The notes: generated from the letters alone by a model not told the origin. Numbered from the stretch's first letter, positions 9,089 to 18,581 are shown. The stretch: DNA of 64,000 bases from Actinomyces sp. (GCF_030524025.1 NZ_JAUNHI010000001.1:170085-234084), one strand, 5' to 3'. Numbers and translations: made by a program.

Positions 9089-9877
9089 TCAGGCCCCCTC
9101 GGCAGGGGCAGTGTCCGCGGGCCCCTGATTCCCAGTCCCCTGCAGGCTCACCGGTGTCCAGCCGCGCCGCGCCGGTGTTGCCGCGATGGTGCCGGGGCGG
9201 GATCGGTACACCACGTAGGGGCGGGTCACGTAGCCCACCGGGGCCGATACGGCGTGGACCAGACGAGTGAAGGGCCATACGGCGAGCAGCAGCAGGCCGG
9301 CGACGATGTGCAGCTTGAAGGATACGGGCACCTCGGCCATGAGCTCGGGACGGGGCGATAGGAGGAACACCGAGCGGAACCAGGGGCTGATCGTCTGCCG
9401 GTAATCGTATCCGTGAGGCGTCAGGATCTGGTTGAGCACCGTGGCCCAGGCGCCCAGGAGGACCGGCACCGTCAGCAGGACGTACATGATCTTGTCGTTG
9501 GTGCTCGTGGCCAGACGCACCGAGCGCACGACGAGTCGGCGGTACAACAGTCCCGCCAGGCCCACCAGCACCATGACGGCGGCCAAGGACCCCATTGCCG
9601 TGGCGGCGAGGTGGTAGGCGTGCTGGCTGATGCCCACCGCCCGCGTCCAGCTCGCCGGGACCGCCAGACCCACGACGTGGCCGGCGGCCACCATGAGGAA
9701 GCCGACGTGGAACAAGGGCGAGGACCAGCGCAGGATCCGCGACTCATTCCACTGGGAGGAGCGGCTGGTCCAGCCGAACTGGTCGGTGCGGTAGCGCCAC
9801 ACCAGCCCGACAACCAGCAGAACGAGGCAGGCGTAGGGCAGTGCGGTCCACAGGACGTAGTGCTCGAAGGTACTCAT
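9089..9877 (-). CDS. narI: Respiratory nitrate reductase gamma subunit, cytochrome b (NarI)
   Basis: A 262-residue membrane subunit that oxidises menaquinol and passes electrons through two b hemes to NarH. Five hydrophobic helices and the histidines expected for heme ligation are visible, in HVGFLMVAAGHVVGL, QHAYHLAA and KLHIVAG...RLVHAVSAPVGYVTRPY. The start ATG overlaps the narJ stop by 4 bp. The last ~30 residues form a polar tail past the usual end. About 55 bp separate it from modA, so the molybdate genes probably belong to the same transcript. Confidence 0.95.
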   Translation of the reverse strand: MSTFEHYVLWTALPYACLVLLVVGLVWRYRTDQFGWTSRSSQWNESRILRWSSPLFHVGFLMVAAGHVVGLAVPASWTRAVGISQHAYHLAATAMGSLAAVMVLVGLAGLLYRRLVVRSVRLATSTNDKIMYVLLTVPVLLGAWATVLNQILTPHGYDYRQTISPWFRSVFLLSPRPELMAEVPVSFKLHIVAGLLLLAVWPFTRLVHAVSAPVGYVTRPYVVYRSRPGTIAATPARRGWTPVSLQGTGNQGPADTAPAEGA

Positions 9878-10644
9878 GGACGTGCCTCCTGTGCGGCGGT
9901 GGTCGGACGGTCGGGGCGCCTGGCGGGAGGCGCAGTCCCCCGGGGAGAGGCCCCGGTGAGCCGCGGTGCGGCGGTCGGGAAGGGGAGTGTGGTCGTGACG
10001 CCGACCGTCTCGGTGGGAGGGCCTGCCGCCACGAGAGCCCGGACCCGCTGGGCGGTGGACTCATCGAGCCGTGGCAGGGTCATGGACACGGCGTCGACCA
10101 GCAGCCTGTACGGTGAGTCGATATCGGCCAAGGCGCTGCGCAGGACCTCGATCCCCTCGCGGTGGGAGGCCAGCAGCGCGTCGGCCACCTCATCGCCGCT
10201 GCGTGCCGACAGCTCGAGGACCACCGGCAGGTAGTCGGGCAGTTCCCGACCCTTCATCTTGTAGCCGGCTGCCGCCAACGCCTGCTTGAAGGCCAGCAGC
10301 GCCGCTCCGCGGTGGCGGGTGTCCCCGACGGCGTAATAGGTCAGGTAGAGGCAGCAACGTCGACGTCGATCGAATGTCTCGACGTAGTGCTCGGCCATCG
10401 TCCTGGTCCCGCGTCCTCGGGCGATCCGCACGAACTCCTCCAGCGGGGCCGCCACCGCCGTGGGAGGCCTGTCCGGCTCGACGAGCGCGGCACCGACGGC
10501 GTCAAGGCGAGTGGCGAAGGAGTCCTCGGCCGGGTAGTCCAGCAGAAGCGAGGCGCTCATGTGCACGATCGCCCGCTGCCGGGCACTGACCGGCACCTGC
10601 CGTGCCGGCACCAGCGCCTGCGGTGCCTGGACGAAGGTGACCAT
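9874..10644 (-). CDS. narJ: Nitrate reductase assembly chaperone (NarJ)
   Basis: A 256-residue dedicated chaperone (Delta subunit) that binds NarG while its Mo cofactor is inserted and is not part of the final enzyme. The recognisable core runs from MSASLLLDYPAEDS through ARGRGTRTMAEHYVETFDRRRRCCLYLTYY and ends about residue 195. The final ~50 residues are Pro/Thr-rich and not conserved. The ATG at 10644 lies 1-2 nt past the narH stop. Lengths of 180-240 are usual, so the tail makes it long. Confidence 0.9.
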   Translation of the reverse strand: MVTFVQAPQALVPARQVPVSARQRAIVHMSASLLLDYPAEDSFATRLDAVGAALVEPDRPPTAVAAPLEEFVRIARGRGTRTMAEHYVETFDRRRRCCLYLTYYAVGDTRHRGAALLAFKQALAAAGYKMKGRELPDYLPVVLELSARSGDEVADALLASHREGIEVLRSALADIDSPYRLLVDAVSMTLPRLDESTAQRVRALVAAGPPTETVGVTTTLPFPTAAPRLTGASPRGTAPPARRPDRPTTAAQEARP

Positions 10645-10645
10645 C

Positions 10646-12259
10646 TCAGCGTCCTGCCTGCCGACCGGTCCCGACCGTCGCGGGCCCTGCCGAGGGAACC
10701 GCGTCGCGACGCAACGCAGGCGTGGGTAGGACCACGGGAGCGCCGTCGGCAGGCCCGGGCAGGCCGTGGAAGGAGGCCGCGTCGTGGCAGGCCGCGGGCG
10801 CGCCGTGGCCCACGAGGGTCTCGACGTCGCTGCCCAGGCCGGCCATGCCCCGAGGGACTTCCGGCTTGGTGGAGGGCACCACGTAGCGGTCGTCGTACTT
10901 GGCGATCGCCAGGAGCCGGTACATGGACTCCAGGTCCGCACCACTCATGCCCACCGAGGCCGCGACCGCCGGGTCGGCCGGGCGCCCGAGCCTGACCTCG
11001 CGCATGTGGGAGCGCATGGCCGCCAGACGGCGCAGGACCCGTTCGACGACGTCGGTGTCCCCGGCGGTCAGCAACCCGGCCAGGTACTCCAGGGGGATGC
11101 GCATCTCGGACACGGCCGTCAGCAGCACGCGGTGGTCCTCCCCGTCCATGCCGGTGGCCGCTGCCGCGTCGACCATGGGGGACAGCGGCGGGATGTACCA
11201 CACCATCGGCATGGTGCGGTACTCGGGGTGCAGTGGCAGGGCCACCTCGTAGATGCTGATGAGGTCCCACACCGGGGAGGCCTGGGCCGCGGTGATCCAT
11301 GAGGCCGGGACTCCGTTGGCCCGGGCGGCGGCCACGACCTGCGGATCGCGTGGGTCCAGGAGGATCTCGCGCTGGGCTGCGTACAGGTCGCGCGGGTCGG
11401 CGACCGCGGCCGCCTGGGAGACGCGGTCGGCGTCGTAGAGCAGCACGCCGAGGTAGCGCAGGCGCCCCACGCAGGTCTCGGCGCACACCGTGGGCTCGCC
11501 CGCCTCCAGCCGCGGGTAGCACAGCGTGCACTTCTCGGCCTTACCGGAGCTGTGGTTGAAGTAGACCTTCTTGTAGGGGCAGGCGGACACGCACATGCGC
11601 CAGCCGCGGCAGGCGTCCTGATCGACGAGCACGATCCCGTCCTCGGTGCGCTTGTACATCGCTCCGGCTGGGCAGGCCGCCACGCAGGTGGGGTTGAGGC
11701 AGTGCTCGCAGATGCGCGGCAGGTAGAACATGAAGGCCTGGTCGATCTCAGCGCGGACCTGTTGGCTCATGCCCGCCACGACGGGGTCCTGGCCCAGGAT
11801 CTCGGGAGAGCCTCCCAGGTCGTCGTCCCAGTTGGGGCCCCACGTGATCGTGGGCATGTACTCACCCGTCAGCTGGCTCTTGGCGCGCGCCACCGGCAGG
11901 GCGGTGGCGTCCCTGGGGGCGGACAGCAACCGGTCGTACTCGTAGGTCCACGGCTCGTAGTAGTCCTCGACCCCAGGCAGGTCCGGGTTGGCGAAGATCT
12001 GGGCGAGCCTGCGCAAACGTCCGCCTGAGCGCGGCCGCAGGCGGCCCCCGGAGGTGCGCTCCCATCCACCACGCCACCGGTCCTGGTCCTCCCAGGCCTT
12101 GGGGTAGCCGACCCCGGGCCGGGTCTCGACATTGTTGAACCACATGTACTCGGTGCCTTCGCGGTTGGTCCAGGCCTGCTTGCAGGTCACCGAGCAGGTG
12201 TGGCAGCCGATGCACTTGTCCAGGTTCATCACCATCGCGATCTGCGCCAGCACCCTCAT
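10646..12259 (-). CDS. narH: Respiratory nitrate reductase beta subunit (NarH)
   Basis: A 537-residue iron-sulfur subunit linking NarI hemes to the NarG Mo centre. The cysteine clusters are complete: CIGCHTCSVTCKQAW at the N-terminus, CEHCLNPTCVAACP, CRGWRMCVSACPYKK (where Trp replaces one Cys, making the 3Fe-4S cluster as in E. coli) and CTLCYPRLEAGEPTVCAETC. The start codon shares its base with the end of narG and the stop meets narJ, indicating translational coupling. Confidence 0.97.
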   Translation of the reverse strand: MRVLAQIAMVMNLDKCIGCHTCSVTCKQAWTNREGTEYMWFNNVETRPGVGYPKAWEDQDRWRGGWERTSGGRLRPRSGGRLRRLAQIFANPDLPGVEDYYEPWTYEYDRLLSAPRDATALPVARAKSQLTGEYMPTITWGPNWDDDLGGSPEILGQDPVVAGMSQQVRAEIDQAFMFYLPRICEHCLNPTCVAACPAGAMYKRTEDGIVLVDQDACRGWRMCVSACPYKKVYFNHSSGKAEKCTLCYPRLEAGEPTVCAETCVGRLRYLGVLLYDADRVSQAAAVADPRDLYAAQREILLDPRDPQVVAAARANGVPASWITAAQASPVWDLISIYEVALPLHPEYRTMPMVWYIPPLSPMVDAAAATGMDGEDHRVLLTAVSEMRIPLEYLAGLLTAGDTDVVERVLRRLAAMRSHMREVRLGRPADPAVAASVGMSGADLESMYRLLAIAKYDDRYVVPSTKPEVPRGMAGLGSDVETLVGHGAPAACHDAASFHGLPGPADGAPVVLPTPALRRDAVPSAGPATVGTGRQAGR

Positions 12260-15200
12260 CAGAACGTCACCTCCTGGTTGGTGCGACGGCGGATCACGGT
12301 GACCTCGTCGCGGTTATTGCCGGTGGGGCCGATGTAGTTGAAGGCGTAGGACAACTGGGCGTAGCCCCCGGCGAAGTGGCTCGGCTTGAGCACGATGCGG
12401 GTCAATGAGTTGTGGGTGCCTCCCCGGCGCCCGGAGCTCTCGGTCAACGGGGTGTTCATCGTGCGCTCCTGGGCGTGGTGCATGAAGACCACTCCCTGAG
12501 GGATGCGGTGGGAGACGACGGCGCGTGCCGCCACGATCCCATTGCGGTTGTATGCCTCGATCCACTCGTTGTCCCGCACGCCGATGGTCTGGGCGTCGGC
12601 CGGGCTCATCCAGACCGTCTGCCCGCCACGGCCCAGAGTGAGCATGTGCAGGTTGTCGTAGTACTGGGAGTGGATGGCCCACTTGTTGTGGACCGTCAGG
12701 TAGCGCACGGCCACCTCCACCGAGCCCGCCTCGGAGCGGCCCACCTGGCCGGGTGCCGCTTCGCCGTACAGGGAGGCGAAGTCCAGTGGTGGTCGGAACA
12801 CGGGCAGGGACTCACCCATGTCGCGCATCCAGTCGTGGTCCAGGTAGTAGTGCATGCGCCCGGTCAGGGTGTGCCACGGCTTGGCGTGCTCCACGTTGAC
12901 CACGAAGGCCGAGTACCGCCGCCCGCCGTGCTCCGAGCCGGACCACTCCGGCGTGGTGATGACACCCTGCGGCTTGGACTGCGTGTCGGCGAAGGTGATG
13001 AGCTTGCCTGCCTCCTCGGCGCTCAGCTCCGCCAGGGAGGTTCCCGTGCGCTTCGACAGGGTTCGCCAGCCCTCGGTGGCCACGCGGCCGTTGGTGGCCC
13101 CGGACATGTGCATGACGCCGTCGGCGGCACGGATCGCAGTGTCCACCAGAGGACGGCCCTCGGCCGCCCCCCGGCCGGTGCCATGGGCGCGGGCCAGCGC
13201 CCCTATCTCCTTGTCCGGCACCAGCATGATTCCCTTGGAGGGCAGCCCCACCTCCTCGGCCAGGGGCCCCAGGGCGTCGAACTTGTTGCGGATCTGGGTG
13301 TAGTCCCTCTCGACGGGCACCAGCTTGGGCATCGTCACTCCCGGGATCCAGCCCTCCGGCAGGCTCGACACGTTCCCATGGGCCACCGTCATGGCATCGG
13401 GGGTGTCGTGGTTGAGGGGTGCGGCCACGACATCGGTCTGGGTGCCCAGGTGGGTCGGCGCCCACTGACTGACCATGGTGGCCAGCTGCTGGAAGACCTC
13501 GAAGTCGCTGCGCGCCTCCCAGGGCGGGTCGATCGCCTTGTTGAAGGAGTGGATGAAGGGGTGCATGTCCGTGGTGGACAGGTCGTACTTCTCATACCAG
13601 GTCGCTGCCGGCAGCACGACGTCGGAGTGCAGGGTCGTGGAGGTGTTGCGGAAGTCCGCGGTCCACATGAGGTCGAGCTTGCCCCGAGCCGCCTCCTGAC
13701 GCCATGTCATCGTCGTGGGGCGGCGTCCCTCGGGGGTCTCCTCGGCATTGACGTCGTTGTCGGCACCCACCATGTGCCGCAGGAAGAACTCGGTGCCCTT
13801 GGCGGAGGAACCCAGCAGGTTCGTGCGCCACGAGGCCAGGATCCGGGGGAAGTTCTCCGGGGCGTCGGGGTCCTCGCAGGCGAAGCGCAGTTCTCCCTTG
13901 GCCAGCTGGTCGACGACATAGTCGCGCGCGTCCATCCCGGCCTCCTTGGCCTGCTGGCCCAGCACCAGCGGGTTGCGGTCGAAGGTCGGGTAGGAGGGGG
14001 TCCAGCCGCGCCTCATCGCCTCGACCATCGTGTCCGAAACGGTCTTGCCGGCCATGGTCCCCGGCCCCAGGGGTGAGGCCAGGCGCTCGGCGGGTGTGTC
14101 GTCATAACGCCACTGGTCGGTCGTCAGGTACCAGAAGCCGGTGGAGATCATCTGGCGGGCCGGGCGGTGCCAGTCCAGGGCGAAGGCGTACTGCTGCCAA
14201 CCGGCGATAGGGCGCACCTTCTCCTGGCCCACGTAGTGGGCCCAGCCGCCGCCGTTGACGCCCTGGGTGGCGCACATCGAGGTCAGCGCCAGGATCGTGC
14301 GGTAGGTCTGATCGGCGTGGTAGTAGTGGTTGATGCCCGCACCCATGAGGATCTGACAGCGCCCACCGGACTCGATGGCGCTGGCTGCGAAGTCCCGGGC
14401 CACCCGGATCATCGCGGGCCCGGCCACCCCGGTGATCTCGGCCGCCCAGGCGGGAGTGGCCGGGACCTTCGCGTCCTGATAGTCGGCCGGCCACTGTCCG
14501 GGCAGGCCGGGGCGGGACACGGCGTAGTTGGCCAGCAGCAGGTCGTAGACAGTGGTGACCAGTCGCCCGTCGGGCAGGCGGGTGGCCGGCACGCCACGAC
14601 GCACCACTCCGCCGCCCACCGTCCCCGAGGGCGTCGTCGAGGCCGGCAGGTCGAAGCGGGGCAGAAGCACCTCAGTGGGCTCAACCACGACCCGGCCCTC
14701 CAGGTCCGCGATCGACATGACGGGGTCGACGCCGTCCATGAGGAGGTTCCAACGCCCCATCCCCTCGGGTGTGAAGCGGTCCGCCAGGGTGCCTCCCGGG
14801 TCGGCGGGCCCGCGCTCACGGTCCCACACCACGGGCCGGAAGGCGTTCTTGGGCATGCCCTGTGCGACGCCGTCGATGTCCTCGGCGGTCACGAAGCGGC
14901 CGGGCACGTGGCCGGTGTCCCTTGCCGATGGCTCCAGCTCGACGAGGAAGGGCGAGTCGGTGTGGCGCCGCATGTAGTCGAGGAAGAACGGCTCTCGCCG
15001 TCCTACGTGGAACTCCTTGAGAATGACGTGGCCGATGGCCAGAGCGAGGGCGCCATCGGTTCCCGCGGCCACACGCAGCCACTGATCGGCGAACTTCGTG
15101 TTCTCGGCATAGTCGGGGGAGACCGCCACGACCTTCTGCCCGTGATAGCGCGCCTCTGTCATGAAGTGGGCGTCCGGGGTGCGCGTGAGCGGCAGGTTGG

Positions 15201-16017
15201 AGCCCCACATGACGAGATACTGGGCGTTGTACCAGTCGCCGGCCTCCGGAACGTCCGTCTGGTCGCCGAAGACCTGCGGCGAGGCCGGAGGAAGATCCGC
15301 GTACCAGTCGTAGAAGGACAGCATCGTGCCGCCGATCAGCTCGTGGAAGCGGGAGCCGGCCCCGTAGGAGATCATCGACATGGCCGGGATGACCGAGAAG
15401 CCGGCGCAGCGGTCCGGCCCCCAGGTGCGGATGGTGTGGACGTAGGCCGCGGCGATGATCTCCATGGCCTCGTCCCAGCCCACACGCACCATGCCGCCCT
15501 TGCCACGGGCCGACTTGTAGGCCCGCGAGGTCTGAGGGTCGCCGGTGACCTGCGCCCAGGCGGCCACGGCGTCGCCGTTGTTGTCCTCGCGCGCGGCGCG
15601 GAACGCGTCCAGGAGCGCCGAGCGGACGTAGGGGTAGCGGATCCGTGTGGGGGAGTAGGTGTACCAGGAGAAGGCAGCTCCTCGTGGGCAGCCCCGGGGC
15701 TCGTACTCCGGCATGTCGGGACCGGTTGTCGGATAGTCGGTGACCTGCTTCTCCCAGGTGATGACGTCGTCGGAGACATAGACCTCCCAGGCGCACGACC
15801 CGGTGCAGTTGACCCCGTGCGTGGAGTGGACCATCCGGTCGTGGCTCCAGCGCCGGCGGTAGAAGGAGTCGGCGTCCCGCCCGCCCTGGAGGAACAGGCG
15901 GCGAGCGTCGGCGGAGACCTCGCCGCCTCGCAGGTAGGAGCCCAGGGCGAACAGCCCGGGAGCGGACTCCACCTGCTGGTCGGGCCCGGCTACGAGCGAG
16001 TCATCGGGGCGGTTCAT
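12259..16017 (-). CDS. narG: Respiratory nitrate reductase alpha subunit (NarG)
   Basis: A 1252-residue catalytic subunit that reduces nitrate to nitrite at a Mo-bis-MGD centre on the cytoplasmic side. The FS0 cluster ligands follow the NarG pattern H67-x3-C71-x3-C75-x34-C110. The SFYDWYADLPPASPQ segment, which belongs to the Mo/substrate site, is intact, as are many NarG landmarks through to QLSYAFNYIGPTGNNRDE at the end. The ATG at 16017 is preferred over the GTG at 16032 because GAAGGA precedes it at good spacing. Length is typical. Its cofactor is supplied by the mod, moa, moe and mob genes of this window. Confidence 0.97.
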   Translation of the reverse strand: MNRPDDSLVAGPDQQVESAPGLFALGSYLRGGEVSADARRLFLQGGRDADSFYRRRWSHDRMVHSTHGVNCTGSCAWEVYVSDDVITWEKQVTDYPTTGPDMPEYEPRGCPRGAAFSWYTYSPTRIRYPYVRSALLDAFRAAREDNNGDAVAAWAQVTGDPQTSRAYKSARGKGGMVRVGWDEAMEIIAAAYVHTIRTWGPDRCAGFSVIPAMSMISYGAGSRFHELIGGTMLSFYDWYADLPPASPQVFGDQTDVPEAGDWYNAQYLVMWGSNLPLTRTPDAHFMTEARYHGQKVVAVSPDYAENTKFADQWLRVAAGTDGALALAIGHVILKEFHVGRREPFFLDYMRRHTDSPFLVELEPSARDTGHVPGRFVTAEDIDGVAQGMPKNAFRPVVWDRERGPADPGGTLADRFTPEGMGRWNLLMDGVDPVMSIADLEGRVVVEPTEVLLPRFDLPASTTPSGTVGGGVVRRGVPATRLPDGRLVTTVYDLLLANYAVSRPGLPGQWPADYQDAKVPATPAWAAEITGVAGPAMIRVARDFAASAIESGGRCQILMGAGINHYYHADQTYRTILALTSMCATQGVNGGGWAHYVGQEKVRPIAGWQQYAFALDWHRPARQMISTGFWYLTTDQWRYDDTPAERLASPLGPGTMAGKTVSDTMVEAMRRGWTPSYPTFDRNPLVLGQQAKEAGMDARDYVVDQLAKGELRFACEDPDAPENFPRILASWRTNLLGSSAKGTEFFLRHMVGADNDVNAEETPEGRRPTTMTWRQEAARGKLDLMWTADFRNTSTTLHSDVVLPAATWYEKYDLSTTDMHPFIHSFNKAIDPPWEARSDFEVFQQLATMVSQWAPTHLGTQTDVVAAPLNHDTPDAMTVAHGNVSSLPEGWIPGVTMPKLVPVERDYTQIRNKFDALGPLAEEVGLPSKGIMLVPDKEIGALARAHGTGRGAAEGRPLVDTAIRAADGVMHMSGATNGRVATEGWRTLSKRTGTSLAELSAEEAGKLITFADTQSKPQGVITTPEWSGSEHGGRRYSAFVVNVEHAKPWHTLTGRMHYYLDHDWMRDMGESLPVFRPPLDFASLYGEAAPGQVGRSEAGSVEVAVRYLTVHNKWAIHSQYYDNLHMLTLGRGGQTVWMSPADAQTIGVRDNEWIEAYNRNGIVAARAVVSHRIPQGVVFMHHAQERTMNTPLTESSGRRGGTHNSLTRIVLKPSHFAGGYAQLSYAFNYIGPTGNNRDEVTVIRRRTNQEVTF

Positions 16018-16095
16018 CTCAAGGTCCTTCACAGTGTCGGGGCTGGTGGGCGTGGTGGTGGGCGGACAGCACCGCCCGGGCGGTCGGGGCAGGCG

Positions 16096-17424
16096 TCAGC
16101 CGGGACGTTTGGCTCCGGGACGGGCGTAGCGGGCCCAGCAGATCGCTGCGCAGGCGAGGCAGAAGGCTGCTGACCCGTAGAAGAAGGCGTGTGCGGGGAT
16201 CGCCGAGAGCGCGACGCCCACCAGGAAGGGACCGAGCGCCGCCACGGCAGCGGTGAAGCCAATAGCTCCTCCCGCCTGGCGCTTGGGCATGATCATCGGC
16301 ATCTGCTTGAAGGTGGCGGCGTTGCCGACTCCGGCGAAGAAGAACATTCCCAGCAGCCCGACCATGAAGATCGGGAAGTCGCCCGGTGTGGTGGCACTGG
16401 CCAGCTTCCATCCGCAGAAGGTCAGTGTGCTTGCCATTCCGACGGCCGAGACGAAGGTCCAGATCGCGCCGCCGAAACGATCGCACATCGGGCCCCAGGC
16501 GAAGCGCAGCACCGAACCGATCAGAGTTCCCAAGAAGGCGTAGCTCGCTCCCATGGGAAGCTCGGACTCCGCGAAACGGGTGGCCAGCGGGGAGGAGGTC
16601 CCGAAGTTGTTGTTGATGATGAGGGCAGTCTGTGCCGCGAATCCTGAGAACAGGCCGAAGGTCATGATGTACAGGATGGTCATGAGCCAGGTGTCGGGAT
16701 TGGAGAAGATGTCCAGCTGCTGGCGGATGTTGGCCTTGACCGGGACGTCCTTGATGAACCGGAAGGCCAGGACGGCCGCGACGAGCGACCAGGGGAGGAA
16801 GAAGACGGTGGCGTTGACCGCCATCGGCGCGCCGTCCTGGTAGGGCTCGACCCAGGTCAGTCCGAACAGGCTCACGCTCATGAGGAAGGGGGCCGCGAGC
16901 TGGATGACGCTCATGCCCATGTTGCCCAGCCCTCCTTGGAGGCCCAGGGCGGTTCCCGCCAGGCGCTTGGGGAAGAAGTAGCCGGTTGACGGCATGTACC
17001 CCGAGAACGTGGCGGCCCCGATTCCGCAGGTGAATGCCAGCGCCAGGAGGACCCCGTAGGGGGTCTCGGGGTTCTGCACGGCGAAGAACCATCCGAGCAT
17101 CGGCGCGATGAACAGCACTGATGACCAACCGATCATCCGGCGGGAGCCGATGGTGGCGGGTAGGACCATGTAAGCCAGCCGGAGGAGGCCGCAGGACAGC
17201 CCGGGCATGGAGGTCAGCCAGTACAGCTGTGCCTTGGTCAGCTCGAAACCGATCTCGTTGAGGCGCGGAGCCACCGCGCTGGGCAAGAACCAGACGGTGA
17301 AGCCCAGCATGAGAGAGAAGGTGGTGATGGCCAGCGTGCGCCATGCGATGACTGAGGACCAGCTCTGCGGGTCCTCGGGGTTCCAGCCGGTCAGGATCCT
17401 GCCGGTGGTGTCGAGTTGACTCAT
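16096..17424 (-). CDS. narK: Nitrate/nitrite transporter (NarK, MFS)
   Basis: A 442-residue major-facilitator protein with 12 hydrophobic helices. The two nitrate-signature regions are recognisable: GGLGNMGMSVIQ in helix 5 and the related FFAGVGNAATFKQMPMI in helix 11, each rich in Gly and Asn. It brings nitrate in or exchanges it for nitrite for NarGHI. The ATG at 17424 has GGAGAG upstream; longer in-frame starts add unconserved residues. It is first in the nar operon and divergent from mog across a 325-bp regulatory region. Confidence 0.94.
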   Translation of the reverse strand: MSQLDTTGRILTGWNPEDPQSWSSVIAWRTLAITTFSLMLGFTVWFLPSAVAPRLNEIGFELTKAQLYWLTSMPGLSCGLLRLAYMVLPATIGSRRMIGWSSVLFIAPMLGWFFAVQNPETPYGVLLALAFTCGIGAATFSGYMPSTGYFFPKRLAGTALGLQGGLGNMGMSVIQLAAPFLMSVSLFGLTWVEPYQDGAPMAVNATVFFLPWSLVAAVLAFRFIKDVPVKANIRQQLDIFSNPDTWLMTILYIMTFGLFSGFAAQTALIINNNFGTSSPLATRFAESELPMGASYAFLGTLIGSVLRFAWGPMCDRFGGAIWTFVSAVGMASTLTFCGWKLASATTPGDFPIFMVGLLGMFFFAGVGNAATFKQMPMIMPKRQAGGAIGFTAAVAALGPFLVGVALSAIPAHAFFYGSAAFCLACAAICWARYARPGAKRPG

Positions 17425-17749
17425 AGCGCTCTCCGGGGTGCGACGGATGCGGGCGGACGGTTGGCAGTGCGTCACCGGCGTGGGCGGTGACGGGACGGCT
17501 CGGGCACGTGGATCGTCACTGGTCCTGGCGGGCGCCCAGTCGTGGGGCGTCCGCCCGTGCCATCGAGTCTCAGACGATGTGATCTACCTATCATGCATGG
17601 ACTGTCGCGGGTAGAGGGCTCGGCCGCTCATTTCCTTGAAATGACGCGACTTTCGAGGTCGGAGCGCAGGCGGCGCATCCGGAGTTAGGGAAGTCGAATG
17701 TGTTTAAAATCTGGTTCGTATCGACCGTCCGGCGGTTAGCCTCGTACAT
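17425..17749. promoter_or_regulatory. narK-mog divergent control region with 17-bp palindrome
   Basis: The region holds no credible gene. It contains a perfect inverted repeat TCATTTC-CTT-GAAATGA at 17628-17644, a good candidate operator for a dimeric regulator of either or both transcripts. The mog side has TAGCCT at 17737-17742, 7 nt before the GTG, with no SD. No clean FNR/CRP site was found; a weak GTGAT...ATCAT pair near 17580 has the wrong spacing. Confidence 0.5.
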
Positions 17750-18328
17750 GTGAAGCCGAGCACCCCAGTCCACAGCACCCCGTGCGCTGCCTCCGAGCCC
17801 GGCGTTCCGGCTGTGCGCACGAGGCTTCGTCAGCTGGATGAGCCGGTTGCCGGAGCGGTCATCACCGTCTCGGATCGATGCGCCCGCGGGGACAAGGAGG
17901 ATCGGTCGGGGCCGGTGGCGGTCAGGCTGCTGGCCGACCACGGTGTGCTCGTCGACTCCGTCCGGATCGTGCCCGATGGCGTGGAATCGGTACGTCGTGC
18001 CATCGAGGCGGCGATCGAGGCGGGTGCGCGCGTGGTGCTCACCACCGGTGGCACGGGTGTGACACCCCATGACCTGACCCCCGAGGCGACGCGACCCCTG
18101 CTGGCCGCTCGCCTGGAGGGCATTGAGGCCCAGGTGCGTGCCTACGGTCTGGAGCACACGCCTCTGGCCGGACTGTCCCGTGCGCTAGTGGGCGTCACGA
18201 GTCGGGAAGCCGACGGTGTCCTCATCGTCAATGCGCCGGGTTCGCGCGGAGGGGTCGAGGACACCGTCGCCGTCGTCGGTCCCCTCGTGCCCCACGTGCT
18301 GGAGCAGCTCGGCGGCGGCGACCACTGA
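17750..18328 (+). CDS. mog: Molybdopterin adenylyltransferase (MogA/MoaB family)
   Basis: A 192-residue protein that adenylates molybdopterin before MoeA inserts molybdenum. The MoCF-domain signatures are clear: ITVSDRCARG (about residue 38), VLTTGGTGVTPHDLTPEAT (about 96-115) and IVNAPGSRGGVEDT near the end. The GTG start lies 7 nt behind a TAGCCT hexamer without an SD, so translation is probably from a leaderless mRNA; an ATG two bases earlier is followed at once by a stop. It is divergent from the nar operon and followed by repeat array B. Confidence 0.92.
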   Translation: MKPSTPVHSTPCAASEPGVPAVRTRLRQLDEPVAGAVITVSDRCARGDKEDRSGPVAVRLLADHGVLVDSVRIVPDGVESVRRAIEAAIEAGARVVLTTGGTGVTPHDLTPEATRPLLAARLEGIEAQVRAYGLEHTPLAGLSRALVGVTSREADGVLIVNAPGSRGGVEDTVAVVGPLVPHVLEQLGGGDH

Positions 18329-18369
18329 GTCGGCTCACCGGGACGAGATGAGTACGTCCAAGGGGTGGG

Positions 18370-18456
18370 CCGGGTCCCCCTCCTCGCCGAGATCGGTAGA
18401 TATGACACCTCGAGATCGGGACATATGGCACCTCGAGATCGGTAGATATGGCAGGG
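18370..18456 (+). repeat. Intergenic 23-bp repeat array, locus B
   Basis: A C/T-rich leader (about 18373-18387) precedes three tandem 23-bp units at 18388-18410, 18411-18433 and 18434-18456; the last ends CAGGG instead of CACCT. Units start CGAGATCGG, have ATATG in the middle and differ mainly at TAG versus GAC and at G/A before CACC. It starts about 60 nt after the mog stop, in the same orientation, in the convergent gap with mobA. Confidence 0.85.
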
Positions 18457-18581
18457 CGGGGCGCAGAACCGCAGGTGCTGTGTCGCGGATCGGGCCGGGG
18501 CTCAGCGACCAAGGCCCGGACCTACCGACCTCCGTGGAATCAATGATCGAGTGACGCCGGCCGTCGCCCGGTCACCCACCG

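Noticed and set aside
11580..11620. NarH third cluster with Trp in place of Cys (CRGWRMC)
   Set aside because: This is the known NarH arrangement for the 3Fe-4S cluster, not a mutation.
14167..16173. Long plus-strand open frame antisense to narG
   Set aside because: Same reason: a shadow of a strongly biased gene with clear NarG motifs on the other strand.
17575..17600. CRP/FNR-like site GTGAT...ATCAT upstream of narK
   Set aside because: The half-sites are spaced by an extra 2 bp relative to CRP/FNR boxes and one arm has a mismatch; the nearby perfect 17-bp dyad is a better candidate.
18388..18456. Repeat array as a short CRISPR
   Set aside because: The 23-bp units are directly adjacent with no unique spacers, the same units occur at five other places, and there are no cas genes.
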